Shown: piece after piece, positions 49,220 to 57,371 of the stretch
Layout: the number at the start of each line of letters is the position of its first letter
Position numbering within the stretch: the stretch's first letter is position 1
DNA from: [Clostridium] polysaccharolyticum
GTDB lineage: Bacteria > Bacillota > Clostridia > Lachnospirales > Lachnospiraceae
DNA length: 64,000 nt
Assembly (NCBI RefSeq): GCF_900111595.1
Contig: NZ_FOHN01000002.1
Span: 1 to 64,000 of the forward strand
Direction of reading: 5' to 3'
The notes under the pieces: model-generated
What the model was told of the DNA's origin: nothing
The model's database searches: none
Seen by the model: only the letters and a program-made list of their open reading frames with translations
Translations under genes and position numbers: made by a program

Positions 49220-50266
49220 ATGGCAAAGGCAAAAAAATTACCGTCTGGTCAATGGCGAACTTTGGTTTATAGCCATACTGATGGAAACGGCAAAAGAAAA
49301 TATGAAAGCTTTACAGCAGATACAAAGAAAGAAAGCGAATATCTAGCCGCTGAATTTGCAATGAATAAAAAGAAGTCATCAGGAAAAAAAGTGATGCCAA
49401 CATTTAAAGTAGCATTTGAAACTTATATAGATTCAAAGAGCAATGTACTATCACCAAGTACTATAAGAGGGTACGTGCAAATGAAGAGCTATTATAATGA
49501 ACTGGATAATGTTCTGTTATCAGATATAAATACACAGTTATTACAAAGCTGGGTAAACGAACTATCAAAGACACATGCACCGAAAACAGTATCAAATGCT
49601 CATGGTTTGGTGGTAAGCATCATGAATTTTTTTGACTGCAAAAAGGTAACTGTTACATTGCCAGCGGCTGAAAGTGTAACTTACCACATTCCAAACGATG
49701 AAGAAATACAGCGTATAATAGAATACTTAAAAGAAAATGACATGGAATTATTAAAAGCCGTATATCTTGCTGCATTCGCAACACTCAGACGTTCTGAGAT
49801 CGTCGGATTATCTGCGAATGACCTGGATGTGCATAACAACACAATACATGTACACCGTGTACGTGTGATAAATAAGGATAAAGTATTTGTAGATAAGAAT
49901 ACAACTAAAACAAAAAGTAGTGACAGGTATATACAAATACCAAGTTTCGTTATGGATGAAATAAAGGATTGCCAAGACAAGGTTGTTACAATAAGTGCAG
50001 ACAACATAACAAATCGCTTTGGCAGAATGCTGAAGAAACTAAAGATAGGACATTTCCGATTCCATGATTTACGTCATTACTCTGCCAGCATCATGCACGC
50101 ACTTGGAATACCAGATCAGTACATCATGGCTAGAGGTGGCTGGTCTAATGACAAAGTGTTAAAACAGGTATATAGGAATGTGATGGATGATTATAATAAA
50201 CAATTCGTTATGGATACGAACAGCCATTTTGAAAAAATGCAACATAAAATACAACACAAAAAATAA
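49220..50266 (+). CDS. int: Tyrosine-recombinase integrase
   Basis: A 348-residue phage integrase. An N-terminal arm-binding domain (KLPSGQWRTLVYSHTDGNGK, RKYESFTADTKKE), a core-binding SAM-like domain (FKVAFETYIDSKSNVLSPST), and the catalytic domain with Arg in TLRRSEIVGL, HDLRHYSASIMH (HxxR), GGWSND and Tyr in KQVYRNVMDDY. ATG at 49220 follows AAAGG by 9 nt. It lies 28 nt inside attR and catalyses recombination at the tRNA-Thr core. No excisionase gene was recognised. Confidence 0.95.
   Translation: MAKAKKLPSGQWRTLVYSHTDGNGKRKYESFTADTKKESEYLAAEFAMNKKKSSGKKVMPTFKVAFETYIDSKSNVLSPSTIRGYVQMKSYYNELDNVLLSDINTQLLQSWVNELSKTHAPKTVSNAHGLVVSIMNFFDCKKVTVTLPAAESVTYHIPNDEEIQRIIEYLKENDMELLKAVYLAAFATLRRSEIVGLSANDLDVHNNTIHVHRVRVINKDKVFVDKNTTKTKSSDRYIQIPSFVMDEIKDCQDKVVTISADNITNRFGRMLKKLKIGHFRFHDLRHYSASIMHALGIPDQYIMARGGWSNDKVLKQVYRNVMDDYNKQFVMDTNSHFEKMQHKIQHKK
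50237..50257 (+). other. Candidate integrase arm site, right
   Basis: ATGCAACATA-AAATACAACAC, the last codons of int, matches 19 of 21 bases with 10143-10163 in the same orientation relative to the prophage. Confidence 0.5.
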
Positions 50267-50290
50267 AACCCTTGCAAATACAAGGGTTTT
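50265..50290 (+). terminator. Integrase terminator
   Basis: AAAACCCTTG and CAAGGGTTTT form a perfect 10-bp stem with a 6-nt loop between the int stop and attR. A-rich flank on the other side allows two-way use, shielding int from sigH-tRNA transcription. Confidence 0.88.
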
Positions 50291-50294
50291 AGAC

Positions 50295-50318
50295 AGCTAC
50301 TAACGGGAGTTGAACCCG
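50295..50318. repeat. attR core
   Basis: Second copy of the 24-bp core; it forms the 3' end of the intact tRNA-Thr gene. Confidence 0.95.
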
Positions 50319-50367
50319 TGACCTCCGCATTACCAATGCGACGCTCTACCAACTGAGCTATAGCAGC
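50295..50367 (-). tRNA. tRNA-Thr (anticodon GGU)
   Basis: A complete 73-nt cloverleaf: acceptor GCTGCTA with TAGTAGC (one G-T pair) and T discriminator, D-arm TAGCTCAGTTGGTAGAGC, anticodon loop TTGGTAA, T-arm CGGGTTCAACTCCCG. Its 5' end is 2 nt after the sigH stop, so it is probably in that transcript. The prophage restores the 3' end on integration. CCA is not encoded. Confidence 0.97.
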
Positions 50368-50369
50368 AG

Positions 50370-50993
50370 CTATTTATTATTTTCCAATACCTCTATCAGC
50401 TTTGACTTAATCCGCTGTATGGCATTATCAATTGACTTTGGCTGGCGATCCAGTTTTTTTGCAATCTCTTTATAATCCATTCCCATAGAAAACAAAGCGA
50501 AAACATTTTGTTCAAATGAACTCAATCGCCTTTCGAGTTCATATTGTAACATACTTGTACTCTCTTTGTCAATCACTAATTCTTCTGGATTTCGATTATT
50601 TGCAAAAAAGATATCCAGCAATGGAATCTTGTCTCCTTCATTTTCTCCAAATAAAGGCGTATCAAACGAAACGTAATCGTTTAATGGTTTGTTTTTCTTT
50701 CTGTTTGACAGTTTTATGGCCGTATAGATCTGACGGGAAATACACAATTCCGCAAATGAATAAAAGTTTGTATTCCGTGTTACATTATAATCACGAATCG
50801 CTTTATACAAGCCTATCATCCCTTCTTGTATTAAATCATCCTTGTCCCCACCGATTAAAAATAATGTATTGGCCTTTTTCCGAACCATATGCTTATACTT
50901 TTCCAAAAGGAATTCCATAGCTTCATGTTCCTTTTGCCGAATACACTGGATGATTTCATTATCGGTCATTTCCGAATATTTCTCACCTCGCAT
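50370..50993 (-). CDS. sigH: RNA polymerase sigma-H factor
   Basis: A 207-residue sigma-70 family protein close to B. subtilis SigH, the early stationary-phase and sporulation sigma. Region 2 shows KYKHMVRKKANTLFLIGGDK, DDLIQEGMIGLYKAIRDYN and FYSFAELCISRQIYTAIKL; region 4 shows SSFEQNVFALFSMGMDYKEI followed by AKKLDRQPKSIDNAIQRIK. Gene order rlmB-sigH after mrnC, cysS and cysE is as in Bacillus but yacP is missing. ATG at 50993 follows GGAGG. Confidence 0.9.
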   Translation of the reverse strand: MRGEKYSEMTDNEIIQCIRQKEHEAMEFLLEKYKHMVRKKANTLFLIGGDKDDLIQEGMIGLYKAIRDYNVTRNTNFYSFAELCISRQIYTAIKLSNRKKNKPLNDYVSFDTPLFGENEGDKIPLLDIFFANNRNPEELVIDKESTSMLQYELERRLSSFEQNVFALFSMGMDYKEIAKKLDRQPKSIDNAIQRIKSKLIEVLENNK

Positions 50994-51088
50994 ACCTACC
51001 TCCATATATGCCTTTCCCCACTAATATTTCTGCTCTATATTGATTCAAAGGAAAAAGCATAGTTTTATGCCTTTCCCTTCATCTTTTT

Positions 51089-51835
51089 TTATTTTATTCC
51101 TAATCTCTGACGTACAATTTCATATGCTAAAACACCCATTGCAACTGAAGCATTCAGAGAATCAATATCCCCCATCATAGGAATTTTAGCTACGTAGTCA
51201 CAGTTTTCCTTTACCAATCTGCCTACACCTTCGCCTTCGTTTCCGATTACAAGACCAATTGGGCCAGTTAAGTTCTGTCTATACATCACTTCACCGTCCA
51301 TATCTGCACAGACAAACCAAAGTCCTCGTTCTTTTAGTTCTTCCATTGTCTGGACCAGATTGGTAACCTTTACAACTGGCGTGTAATTAATCGCACCTGC
51401 TGAAGCTTTTGCTACTGTAGCAGTAAGCCCTGCTGCACGACGTTTTGGAATAATAACCCCGTGAGCTCCACACTGATTCGCTGTACGGATGATAGCACCT
51501 AAATTATGAGGATCTTCAATGTTATCTAACAGAATAACAAAAGGTGCTTCCCCTTTTTTCCTGGCTAAGGCAAAAATATCTTCCATTTCACTATAATCAT
51601 AAGCTGCAGCTTGTGCAATGACACCTTGATGCTTTCCTGTAGAAGACATTGCATTTAATCTTTCCTTAGGAACAAAGTTAATGATTGTGTCATGTTTTCT
51701 TGCCTCGCGGACAATTGACTGAACTGGTCCATCTTTACATCCATCTAAAATAAATAGTCTATCAATTGTTTTCCCAGAACGAAATGCCTCTAATACTGCA
51801 TTTCTTCCTTCGATTGTAAATTCTTCGTAACTCAC
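51089..51835 (-). CDS. rlmB: 23S rRNA 2'-O-methyltransferase RlmB (SpoU family)
   Basis: A 248-residue SPOUT methyltransferase. The N-terminal L30e-like part starts EEFTIEGRNAVLEAFRSGKT; the knot has LLDNIEDPHNLGAIIRTANQ, GLVIGNEGEGVGRLV and GDIDSLNASVAMGVLAYE. It should methylate the ribose of G2251 in 23S rRNA. GTG at 51835 after AGGAG is preferred; the upstream in-frame start at 51874 precedes that site. Confidence 0.92.
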   Translation of the reverse strand: MSYEEFTIEGRNAVLEAFRSGKTIDRLFILDGCKDGPVQSIVREARKHDTIINFVPKERLNAMSSTGKHQGVIAQAAAYDYSEMEDIFALARKKGEAPFVILLDNIEDPHNLGAIIRTANQCGAHGVIIPKRRAAGLTATVAKASAGAINYTPVVKVTNLVQTMEELKERGLWFVCADMDGEVMYRQNLTGPIGLVIGNEGEGVGRLVKENCDYVAKIPMMGDIDSLNASVAMGVLAYEIVRQRLGIK

Positions 51836-51890
51836 ATTTACTCCTATCCGCCAGCTGTCTGGCATCTTATTCACCGATTCATTGGTCTTC

Positions 51891-52391
51891 TTATTTTTCT
51901 ATCTGATCAAAACGTTCTATCCCTAAATGCAACAGATAAAGTGCTCGTCCAAATTGCCGGTTTAGATACAGATATCCAATCAGCGCTTCAAATCCAGTTG
52001 CAACACGATATTCTATGATAGATGCATTTTTTGCTGAAGTATACGATTTGGCATTCCTGCCTCTCTTATACACAGCCATTTCTTCTTCTGTAAATTCATC
52101 CTTAATCAGATTGAGCATAACCATCTGGCTTGGTGCTTTTACATAATGAGCAGCCCTGTTATGCAGTTTGTTTACTGGAGCGTTTCCACTTTCCACAACA
52201 ATTGTACGGACTACCAAATCGAAAATGCAGTCGCCCATAAATGCCAGCGTAAGCGGTGACATCTGGCTCGGTGGCATTTTCTCTTTCCATGCAGCTGTGT
52301 CTTTTCCAGTCATCATATCAAAAAATTCTTTTGTTATCTGATCTGCTAGATTTAAATCTGATACAGAATCCAACCCTATACTCTTTTCCAT
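51891..52391 (-). CDS. mrnC: Mini-ribonuclease III
   Basis: A 166-residue RNase III-like protein without the dsRNA-binding domain. The signature PLTLAFMGDCIFDLVVRTIV holds the catalytic Asp, and YRVATGFEALIGYLYLNRQF the second acidic helix. In Bacillus it matures 23S rRNA ends. It overlaps the end of cysS by 16 nt and sits before rlmB. Confidence 0.94.
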   Translation of the reverse strand: MEKSIGLDSVSDLNLADQITKEFFDMMTGKDTAAWKEKMPPSQMSPLTLAFMGDCIFDLVVRTIVVESGNAPVNKLHNRAAHYVKAPSQMVMLNLIKDEFTEEEMAVYKRGRNAKSYTSAKNASIIEYRVATGFEALIGYLYLNRQFGRALYLLHLGIERFDQIEK

Positions 52392-53773
52392 CTTACTCCT
52401 TCACGAGTGTCTTCTAAGACAATACCCTTTTCTAATAACAGGTTTCTTACTTCATCCGCACGTGCAAAATTTTTGGCTTTACGTGCAGCCTGACGTTCTT
52501 CAATTAGCTGTTCAATTTCTTCTTCAAGCAGTTCTTCTTCCTGTTCTGCTACCACTCCTAGTATATCACACAATTTCGTAATTTCATCAGCAGTTTTTTG
52601 TACAAATTCTTTAGAATTCTGACCTGTTACAGTTGAGTTTGCCAATTTTACCAGCTCAAAAATAACAGAAACAGCATCTGCAGTATTAAAATCATCATCC
52701 ATTGCAGCTTCGAATTTTGCCTGCAAAGCCGCAACATTTTCTAACTCTTTCTTTTCTTCCTCGGACATTGCTTTGTCTTCTACAGATTTTAATAAGCTGT
52801 TTAAGTTAAATACGGCTGTTTTAATGCGCTCTAAGCCAGTCTGTGTTGCTTCCATAAGTTCACGGCTAAAGTTGATTGGATTGCGGTAATGCACACTTAA
52901 CATAAAGAAACGCAATACTTCTAATGGAAATTTTGCACCAATTTCTTTTACAGTAAAGAAATTTCCCTCTGATTTGGACATTTTCTTATTGTCAATGTTT
53001 AAGAAGCCATTGTGAATCCAATAGGTTGCAAACTCTTTGCCATTCGCAGCTTCACTTTGTGCAATTTCATTTTCATGGTGAGGAAAAATCAAATCCTCTC
53101 CGCCTGCATGAATATCAATCTGGTCACCTAAGTATTTTTTACTCATTTCAGAGCATTCAATATGCCATCCTGGACGCCCTTCAGACCATGGAGATGGCCA
53201 GGCAGGTTCCCCTTCCTTTTTGGGTTTCCATAAAACGAAATCTAGTGGATCTTCTTTTTCTTCGTTTACTGCAATTCTTGCCCCAGACTCTAATTCATCA
53301 ATATTCTTTTTGGACAACTTGCCATATCCAGCAAAGCTTCTTGTTCTAAAATAAACCGTTCCATTTTTTTCATAAGCATGGCCTTTGTCAATCAAAGTCT
53401 TTATCATCTCAATCATGCCATCAATTTCTTCTGTAGCCCTTGGATGTACAGTAGCAGGTTTTACATTCATCGCCTTCATATCTTCTTTTACAGACTTAAT
53501 GTAACGTTCTGTAATCTCCCTGCACGTAACGCCTTCTTCGTTGGCTTTCTTAATAATCTTATCATCTACATCTGTAAAGTTCGATACATAATTTACTTCA
53601 TATCCCTTATATTCAAAATATCTTCTTACCGTATCAAAGACTATCATTGGTCTTGCATTTCCAATGTGAATATCATTGTAAACAGTAGGCCCGCATACGT
53701 ACATTTTCACTTTGCCTTCTTCTAAAGGTTTAAATTCTTCTTTTGATTTCGTTAAAGTGTTATAAATTTTCAT
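52376..53773 (-). CDS. cysS: Cysteinyl-tRNA synthetase
   Basis: A 465-residue class I synthetase. HIGH-type motif NDIHIGNARP, KMSKS motif in NKKMSKSEGNFF, and the zinc ligands in MYVCGPTVY and GWHIECSEMS with HHENEIAQSE. The C-terminal DALR and anticodon-binding parts are present to RWKRV. ATG follows AGGAGG. Controlled with cysE by the upstream T-box. Confidence 0.97.
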   Translation of the reverse strand: MKIYNTLTKSKEEFKPLEEGKVKMYVCGPTVYNDIHIGNARPMIVFDTVRRYFEYKGYEVNYVSNFTDVDDKIIKKANEEGVTCREITERYIKSVKEDMKAMNVKPATVHPRATEEIDGMIEMIKTLIDKGHAYEKNGTVYFRTRSFAGYGKLSKKNIDELESGARIAVNEEKEDPLDFVLWKPKKEGEPAWPSPWSEGRPGWHIECSEMSKKYLGDQIDIHAGGEDLIFPHHENEIAQSEAANGKEFATYWIHNGFLNIDNKKMSKSEGNFFTVKEIGAKFPLEVLRFFMLSVHYRNPINFSRELMEATQTGLERIKTAVFNLNSLLKSVEDKAMSEEEKKELENVAALQAKFEAAMDDDFNTADAVSVIFELVKLANSTVTGQNSKEFVQKTADEITKLCDILGVVAEQEEELLEEEIEQLIEERQAARKAKNFARADEVRNLLLEKGIVLEDTREGVRWKRV

Positions 53774-53812
53774 AATTTCCTCCTGTCATGAATTTATTTC
53801 AATTTAATGAAT

Positions 53813-54481
53813 TTACTTCATTTTATTATACTTTTCTAAATTTTTATTAAAGTTCTCCAGTATCTTTCTAAGTTCTTCATTTTCATGCTGCAAGCGGTCT
53901 AGTTCCATTTCTACCGGATCTGGCAGATGTACCTGATCCAGTTCCTCAAATGTCTTTTTGGCAGTTTCACATTTCACAATATGGCCTGGCACTCCAACTA
54001 CTGTTGAATTTGGTGGAACTTCTTTCAATACAACGCTTCCTGCACCAATTTTGGAATTTTCACCGACAGTAAAAGAGCCTAGCACTTTGGCACCTGTACT
54101 AATCATAACATTATCACATATAGTCGGGTGACGCTTTCCTTTCTCTTTTCCAGTACCCCCCAGAGTAACTCCTTGATACAAAGTAACATTGTCACCTATC
54201 TCAGCAGTTTCGCCGATTACAACACCGTGGCCATGATCAATAAAGAATCCCTTTCCTATTGTTGCACCAGGATGAATCTCTATACCTGTTTTCCTTGCTG
54301 TCTTTTGGGAAATCCAGCGTGCAAGAAAATAGTGTTTTCCCAGATATAATTTATGCGCGATTCGATAACGCCATATCGCTCTGAAACTTGGATATAAAAA
54401 AACTTCCATTGTTGATTTTATTGCTGGATCTCTTTCTTTAATTACCTGAATCTCATCATTTATATATTTGATGAATCCCAC
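53813..54481 (-). CDS. cysE: Serine O-acetyltransferase
   Basis: A 222-residue hexapeptide-repeat acetyltransferase that makes O-acetylserine for cysteine synthesis. Visible are the left-handed helix repeats ([60 protein letters not shown]) and catalytic His in DHGHG. A charged C-terminal coiled coil ([20 protein letters not shown]) extends past the usual end. GTG start after GGAAG. First gene after the T-box leader. Confidence 0.95.
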   Translation of the reverse strand: MGFIKYINDEIQVIKERDPAIKSTMEVFLYPSFRAIWRYRIAHKLYLGKHYFLARWISQKTARKTGIEIHPGATIGKGFFIDHGHGVVIGETAEIGDNVTLYQGVTLGGTGKEKGKRHPTICDNVMISTGAKVLGSFTVGENSKIGAGSVVLKEVPPNSTVVGVPGHIVKCETAKKTFEELDQVHLPDPVEMELDRLQHENEELRKILENFNKNLEKYNKMK

Positions 54482-54516
54482 TGCTTGTCACTTCCAATCT
54501 AATCAATATAACATAC

Positions 54517-54790
54517 AAAAAAAACGCCTCTTGCAACAAGAGACGATTTGATCGCGGTTCCACTCTATTTCATTATGTTTCAGCTTTCCATTCTATAAAA
54601 CAGAAGCCAATTCACATAATAATCTCGTATACTATAACGGCAGCTACCGGGTTAAACTACTAAAGTTCATCTAACCTGCTCCTAGAGGCACTTCATTCAT
54701 CTTCCTGCCAAGAATGCTTTCAGCTGGCAACATTCTCTCTCTGCTGCAGTCCAATCAACTACTCTTTCTATTCATCACATTTGCACATAT
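54517..54790 (-). promoter_or_regulatory. T-box leader of cysE-cysS, cysteine specific
   Basis: The T-box AGAGTGGAACCGCG lies at 54553-54566, followed by the terminator hairpin GTCTCTTG..CAAGAGGC with a T run (54517-54546). A likely specifier TGC (Cys) lies in GAAGTGCC at 54688-54690. Uncharged tRNA-Cys would stabilise the antiterminator and switch on both genes. Confidence 0.9.
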
Positions 54791-54795
54791 AACAT

Positions 54796-54824
54796 ATTGT
54801 ATGCAATCCGAGTTTTTTTGTCAA
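54796..54824 (-). promoter_or_regulatory. Promoter of the cysE operon
   Basis: TTGACA (54819-54824) and TACAAT (54796-54801) are 17 nt apart on the minus strand, directly before the T-box leader. Confidence 0.85.
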
Positions 54825-54843
54825 GTTTGATTTCTCTTTCAGT

Positions 54844-56397
54844 TTATTCCTGTTTCTTAGAAAAATGCATATTCACCATATAATACTGGTTAAACTCTTT
54901 TTCAAGTGCCAAGGATATCTCTTTTGACACATTCACTACTGCTTCTGCTCTCTGTAAAAAATCTTTTTTAAGTATGGCCTCCTTCGCTCCCTGTAGCGAC
55001 GTATTTCCTGCAACTACAATTTTATCTTTCCATTCGTATGGCAGTAAACCTATAGCAACTGCTTTTTCTATATTGACATGAAAACCGAACCCACCAGCCA
55101 GATAAACCGTATCCACATCTTCCAGTTCTGCTCCATAGCGTTTTACAAGCAGACACAAAGCAGAATAAACTGCTGATTTTGCCATTTGAATTTCTCGAAT
55201 GTCTTTTTGGGTTAGCACAATTTTTCCTGTACTGGATATAGCCACAGGAAATCCTTTCTCCATATACTTCTCTAAAAAAGTACCGTCCTCATCTATAATC
55301 TGGTTTTTCAAAAGTTCGGCTGCCAGCTCTAATACACCAGAACCACAGATTCCAACTGGATTTTTATTCTGTATTGTCTCTACTCTTGCAATGCCATAAC
55401 GAATCTTAGCTCCACTTATAGCTCCTGGAACGGAACCTGTTCCACAAGTGATGTTTCCCCCTTCAAATGCTGGGCCTGCTGCTGCACTGGTAACTAAAAT
55501 GTGTTCTCTGTTTCCAATAGCCATTTCCCCATTCGTCCCTAAATCAATCAGGACATTTACACGGTCCGACTTAGCAAATCCACATGTAACTAGCCCACTT
55601 ACAATATCCGCACCTACATACGTACTGATTCCAGGAATAATTTCAACCGGACACCTAGGCACTTGATCTCCAAACAAGACTTCCGACGAAGTAAGAATCG
55701 TTTTGATATTCACTGGTTTAAACGGATAGCTCCCCAGAGTTTCACAACGGTATCCCATTAAAATATGGCACATTGTTGTATTGGCAGCAATTACAATCTT
55801 AGCTAAGGCTTTCACATCCATCCTAAGAATCATATCTGCTATCTGGCTTCGTATTAGTTTTCTAAGTTCCCCTTCCGCCCCATTATTACAAGCTGATATT
55901 CTAGACACTACATCTGCCCCATAACTCCTTTGACGGTTTAATTCTCCGAGACTTCTTACTGTCTCTCCTGAATGCATATCCAACAGCTGAAGCGCAATGG
56001 TTGTTGTTCCAATATCAATTGCAATTGCCAGTTCTCTCCCATCCTCTTTTTGTTTCTGACATTCTATCGTTTTGCTGTCATTACAGAGCACTTCATATTC
56101 CGCTTCTTCTTCCACCTGAATGGTTACATTCTCAGTAAGAATCGCCTTACAGCCTAATCGCAATCCTTCTTTTCGCTGCTCTTTCGTCAAAAGGCGATTA
56201 TCAGCTTCTGTCACAGGCAAGTGCCCATTTACTACCTTTACTCTGCACTTGCCACAAGTACCTCTTCCTCCACATGGCATGGCAGGAAAAATGCCATTTC
56301 TTCTAAGCACTTGTGTAACCGTCTCTCCTATTTCAAATGTAAGCAGCCTTTTCTTAGTTTCCTTAGATTCTTTTTCTCCTATTACCGTTAAATACAT
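54844..56397 (-). CDS. RACo-like protein: ferredoxin domain plus ASKHA ATPase (DUF4445)
   Basis: A 517-residue protein. Residues 1-85 carry a [2Fe-2S] plant-type ferredoxin pattern (MPCGGRGTCGKCRVKVV, then a Cys in LGCKA). The rest is the DUF4445 domain with an actin-like ATPase core: AIDIGTTTIALQLLD, VIAANTTMCHILMGY, VLIDLGTNGEMAIGN, VYLAGGFGFHVN. The family reactivates corrinoid proteins by ATP-driven electron transfer. No corrinoid protein or methyltransferase is in the window, so the partner is elsewhere. ATG at 56397 follows AGAAAGG; longer in-frame starts lie inside ispF. Confidence 0.87.
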   Translation of the reverse strand: MYLTVIGEKESKETKKRLLTFEIGETVTQVLRRNGIFPAMPCGGRGTCGKCRVKVVNGHLPVTEADNRLLTKEQRKEGLRLGCKAILTENVTIQVEEEAEYEVLCNDSKTIECQKQKEDGRELAIAIDIGTTTIALQLLDMHSGETVRSLGELNRQRSYGADVVSRISACNNGAEGELRKLIRSQIADMILRMDVKALAKIVIAANTTMCHILMGYRCETLGSYPFKPVNIKTILTSSEVLFGDQVPRCPVEIIPGISTYVGADIVSGLVTCGFAKSDRVNVLIDLGTNGEMAIGNREHILVTSAAAGPAFEGGNITCGTGSVPGAISGAKIRYGIARVETIQNKNPVGICGSGVLELAAELLKNQIIDEDGTFLEKYMEKGFPVAISSTGKIVLTQKDIREIQMAKSAVYSALCLLVKRYGAELEDVDTVYLAGGFGFHVNIEKAVAIGLLPYEWKDKIVVAGNTSLQGAKEAILKKDFLQRAEAVVNVSKEISLALEKEFNQYYMVNMHFSKKQE

Positions 56398-56410
56398 CTT
56401 CGCAGCCTTT

Positions 56411-56968
56411 CTAATGCTTCCTGCATCCATTACAGCCTGAACAGCCTCCGTCTGCCTGTCCGCCATCCATCATCGGATCAGAATATGCATAATTGGCTAC
56501 TGTTGTTAAAGCACATATGGCCTGAGAAGATATGCCCGCACCAGTTCCTGTAAATCCAAGCCCTTCTTCTGTTGTTGCCTTCACATTTACACGATCTTCA
56601 TCAATACATAAAGTTTTGGCAATATTTTTCTTCATTTCTGGAATAAATGGTGCCATTTTGGGGCTTTGAGCTATAATGGTTGCATCAATATTTTCAATTA
56701 CATATAATTTTTCTTCTAATTTTTTTCGGACTTCTTCTAGCAGTTTCAGACTAGAAATTCCTTTATAAGCTTCGTCTGTATCAGGAAAATGTTTTCCAAT
56801 GTCTCCTAATGCTGCTGCCCCTAGCAGCGCATCCATAATGGCATGTAAAAGCACATCTGCATCCGAATGCCCCAGCAGTCCCTTTTCATAGGGAATCTTA
56901 ACTCCTCCTAGAATCAGGTCTCTATCTTCTGCTAGTTTATGAACATCATATCCCATTCCTACTCGCAT
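56411..56968 (-). CDS. ispF: 2-C-methyl-D-erythritol 2,4-cyclodiphosphate synthase with Cys-rich tail
   Basis: A 185-residue protein. Residues 1-157 are IspF of the MEP isoprenoid pathway: [19 protein letters not shown] (metal Asp and His), [35 protein letters not shown] and [20 protein letters not shown]. It normally ends near 157 residues; here a tail ends [17 protein letters not shown], with Cys spaced CxxCxxC. ATG at 56968 gives the family start; the upstream frame runs into tRNA-Met and is rejected. Confidence 0.93.
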   Translation of the reverse strand: MRVGMGYDVHKLAEDRDLILGGVKIPYEKGLLGHSDADVLLHAIMDALLGAAALGDIGKHFPDTDEAYKGISSLKLLEEVRKKLEEKLYVIENIDATIIAQSPKMAPFIPEMKKNIAKTLCIDEDRVNVKATTEEGLGFTGTGAGISSQAICALTTVANYAYSDPMMDGGQADGGCSGCNGCRKH

Positions 56969-57087
56969 AACTACATCCTTTCTGTCACAACAAATAACTT
57001 CTCTTACTTTTTTTGTATTATAACTTATTATAGACAAGGAATCAAATAAAAAAGGATGCTGCATCAACTGCAGCATCCTGCCAAAAG

Positions 57088-57161
57088 TAGCGGAAAAGGG
57101 ATTTGAACCCATGACACCACGGGTATGAACCGTGTGCTCTAGCCAACTGAGCTATTCCGCC
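57088..57161 (-). tRNA. tRNA-Met (CAU), elongator type
   Basis: A 74-nt cloverleaf: acceptor GGCGGAA with TTCCGCT (G-T at the first pair) and A discriminator, anticodon loop TTCATAC, T-loop TTCAAAT with one mismatch in the T-stem. The initiator-type 1-72 mismatch and three G-C pairs are not present. Confidence 0.93.
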
Positions 57162-57188
57162 ATATTTATCCATACTTATTTTTAAAAG

Positions 57189-57261
57189 TGGGACCTACAG
57201 GGCTCGAACCTGTGACCCTCTGCTTGTAAGGCAGATGCTCTCCCAGCTGAGCTAAGATCCC
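57189..57261 (-). tRNA. tRNA-Val (UAC)
   Basis: A 73-nt cloverleaf: acceptor GGGATCT with AGGTCCC and A discriminator, anticodon stem CTGCC/GGCAG-type with loop CTTACAA, T-arm ACAGGTTCGAGCCCTGT. It lies 27 nt before tRNA-Met in the same direction. Confidence 0.96.
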
Positions 57262-57371
57262 ATCAAACAAGTATCACTCGCAACACCTTAAAACTGTTCG
57301 TCAGCTTATCGCTGTTACGAATGATATTATATTTCATAAAAAAACAAAAGTCAAGCATAAAATATATTTTT

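Larger units (their letters stand above)
9995..50318. mobile_element. Complete temperate contractile-tail prophage integrated in tRNA-Thr
   Basis: A 24-bp direct repeat bounds the element (9995-10018 and 50295-50318); one unit is 40,300 bp. It contains an integrase beside attR, a repressor and antirepressor, replication and recombination genes, both terminase subunits, portal, capsid, sheath, tube, tape measure, baseplate, fibre, holin and amidase. Structural gene order follows PBSX xkd and clostridial medium-size myophages. No essential gene appears broken, so it is probably inducible. Cargo genes lie next to attL on the opposite strand. Confidence 0.95.

Noticed and set aside
56969-57112. 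Longer ispF N-terminus
   Set aside because: The extended frame runs into the tRNA-Met gene and does not resemble Isp[13 protein letters not shown] is the usual start.
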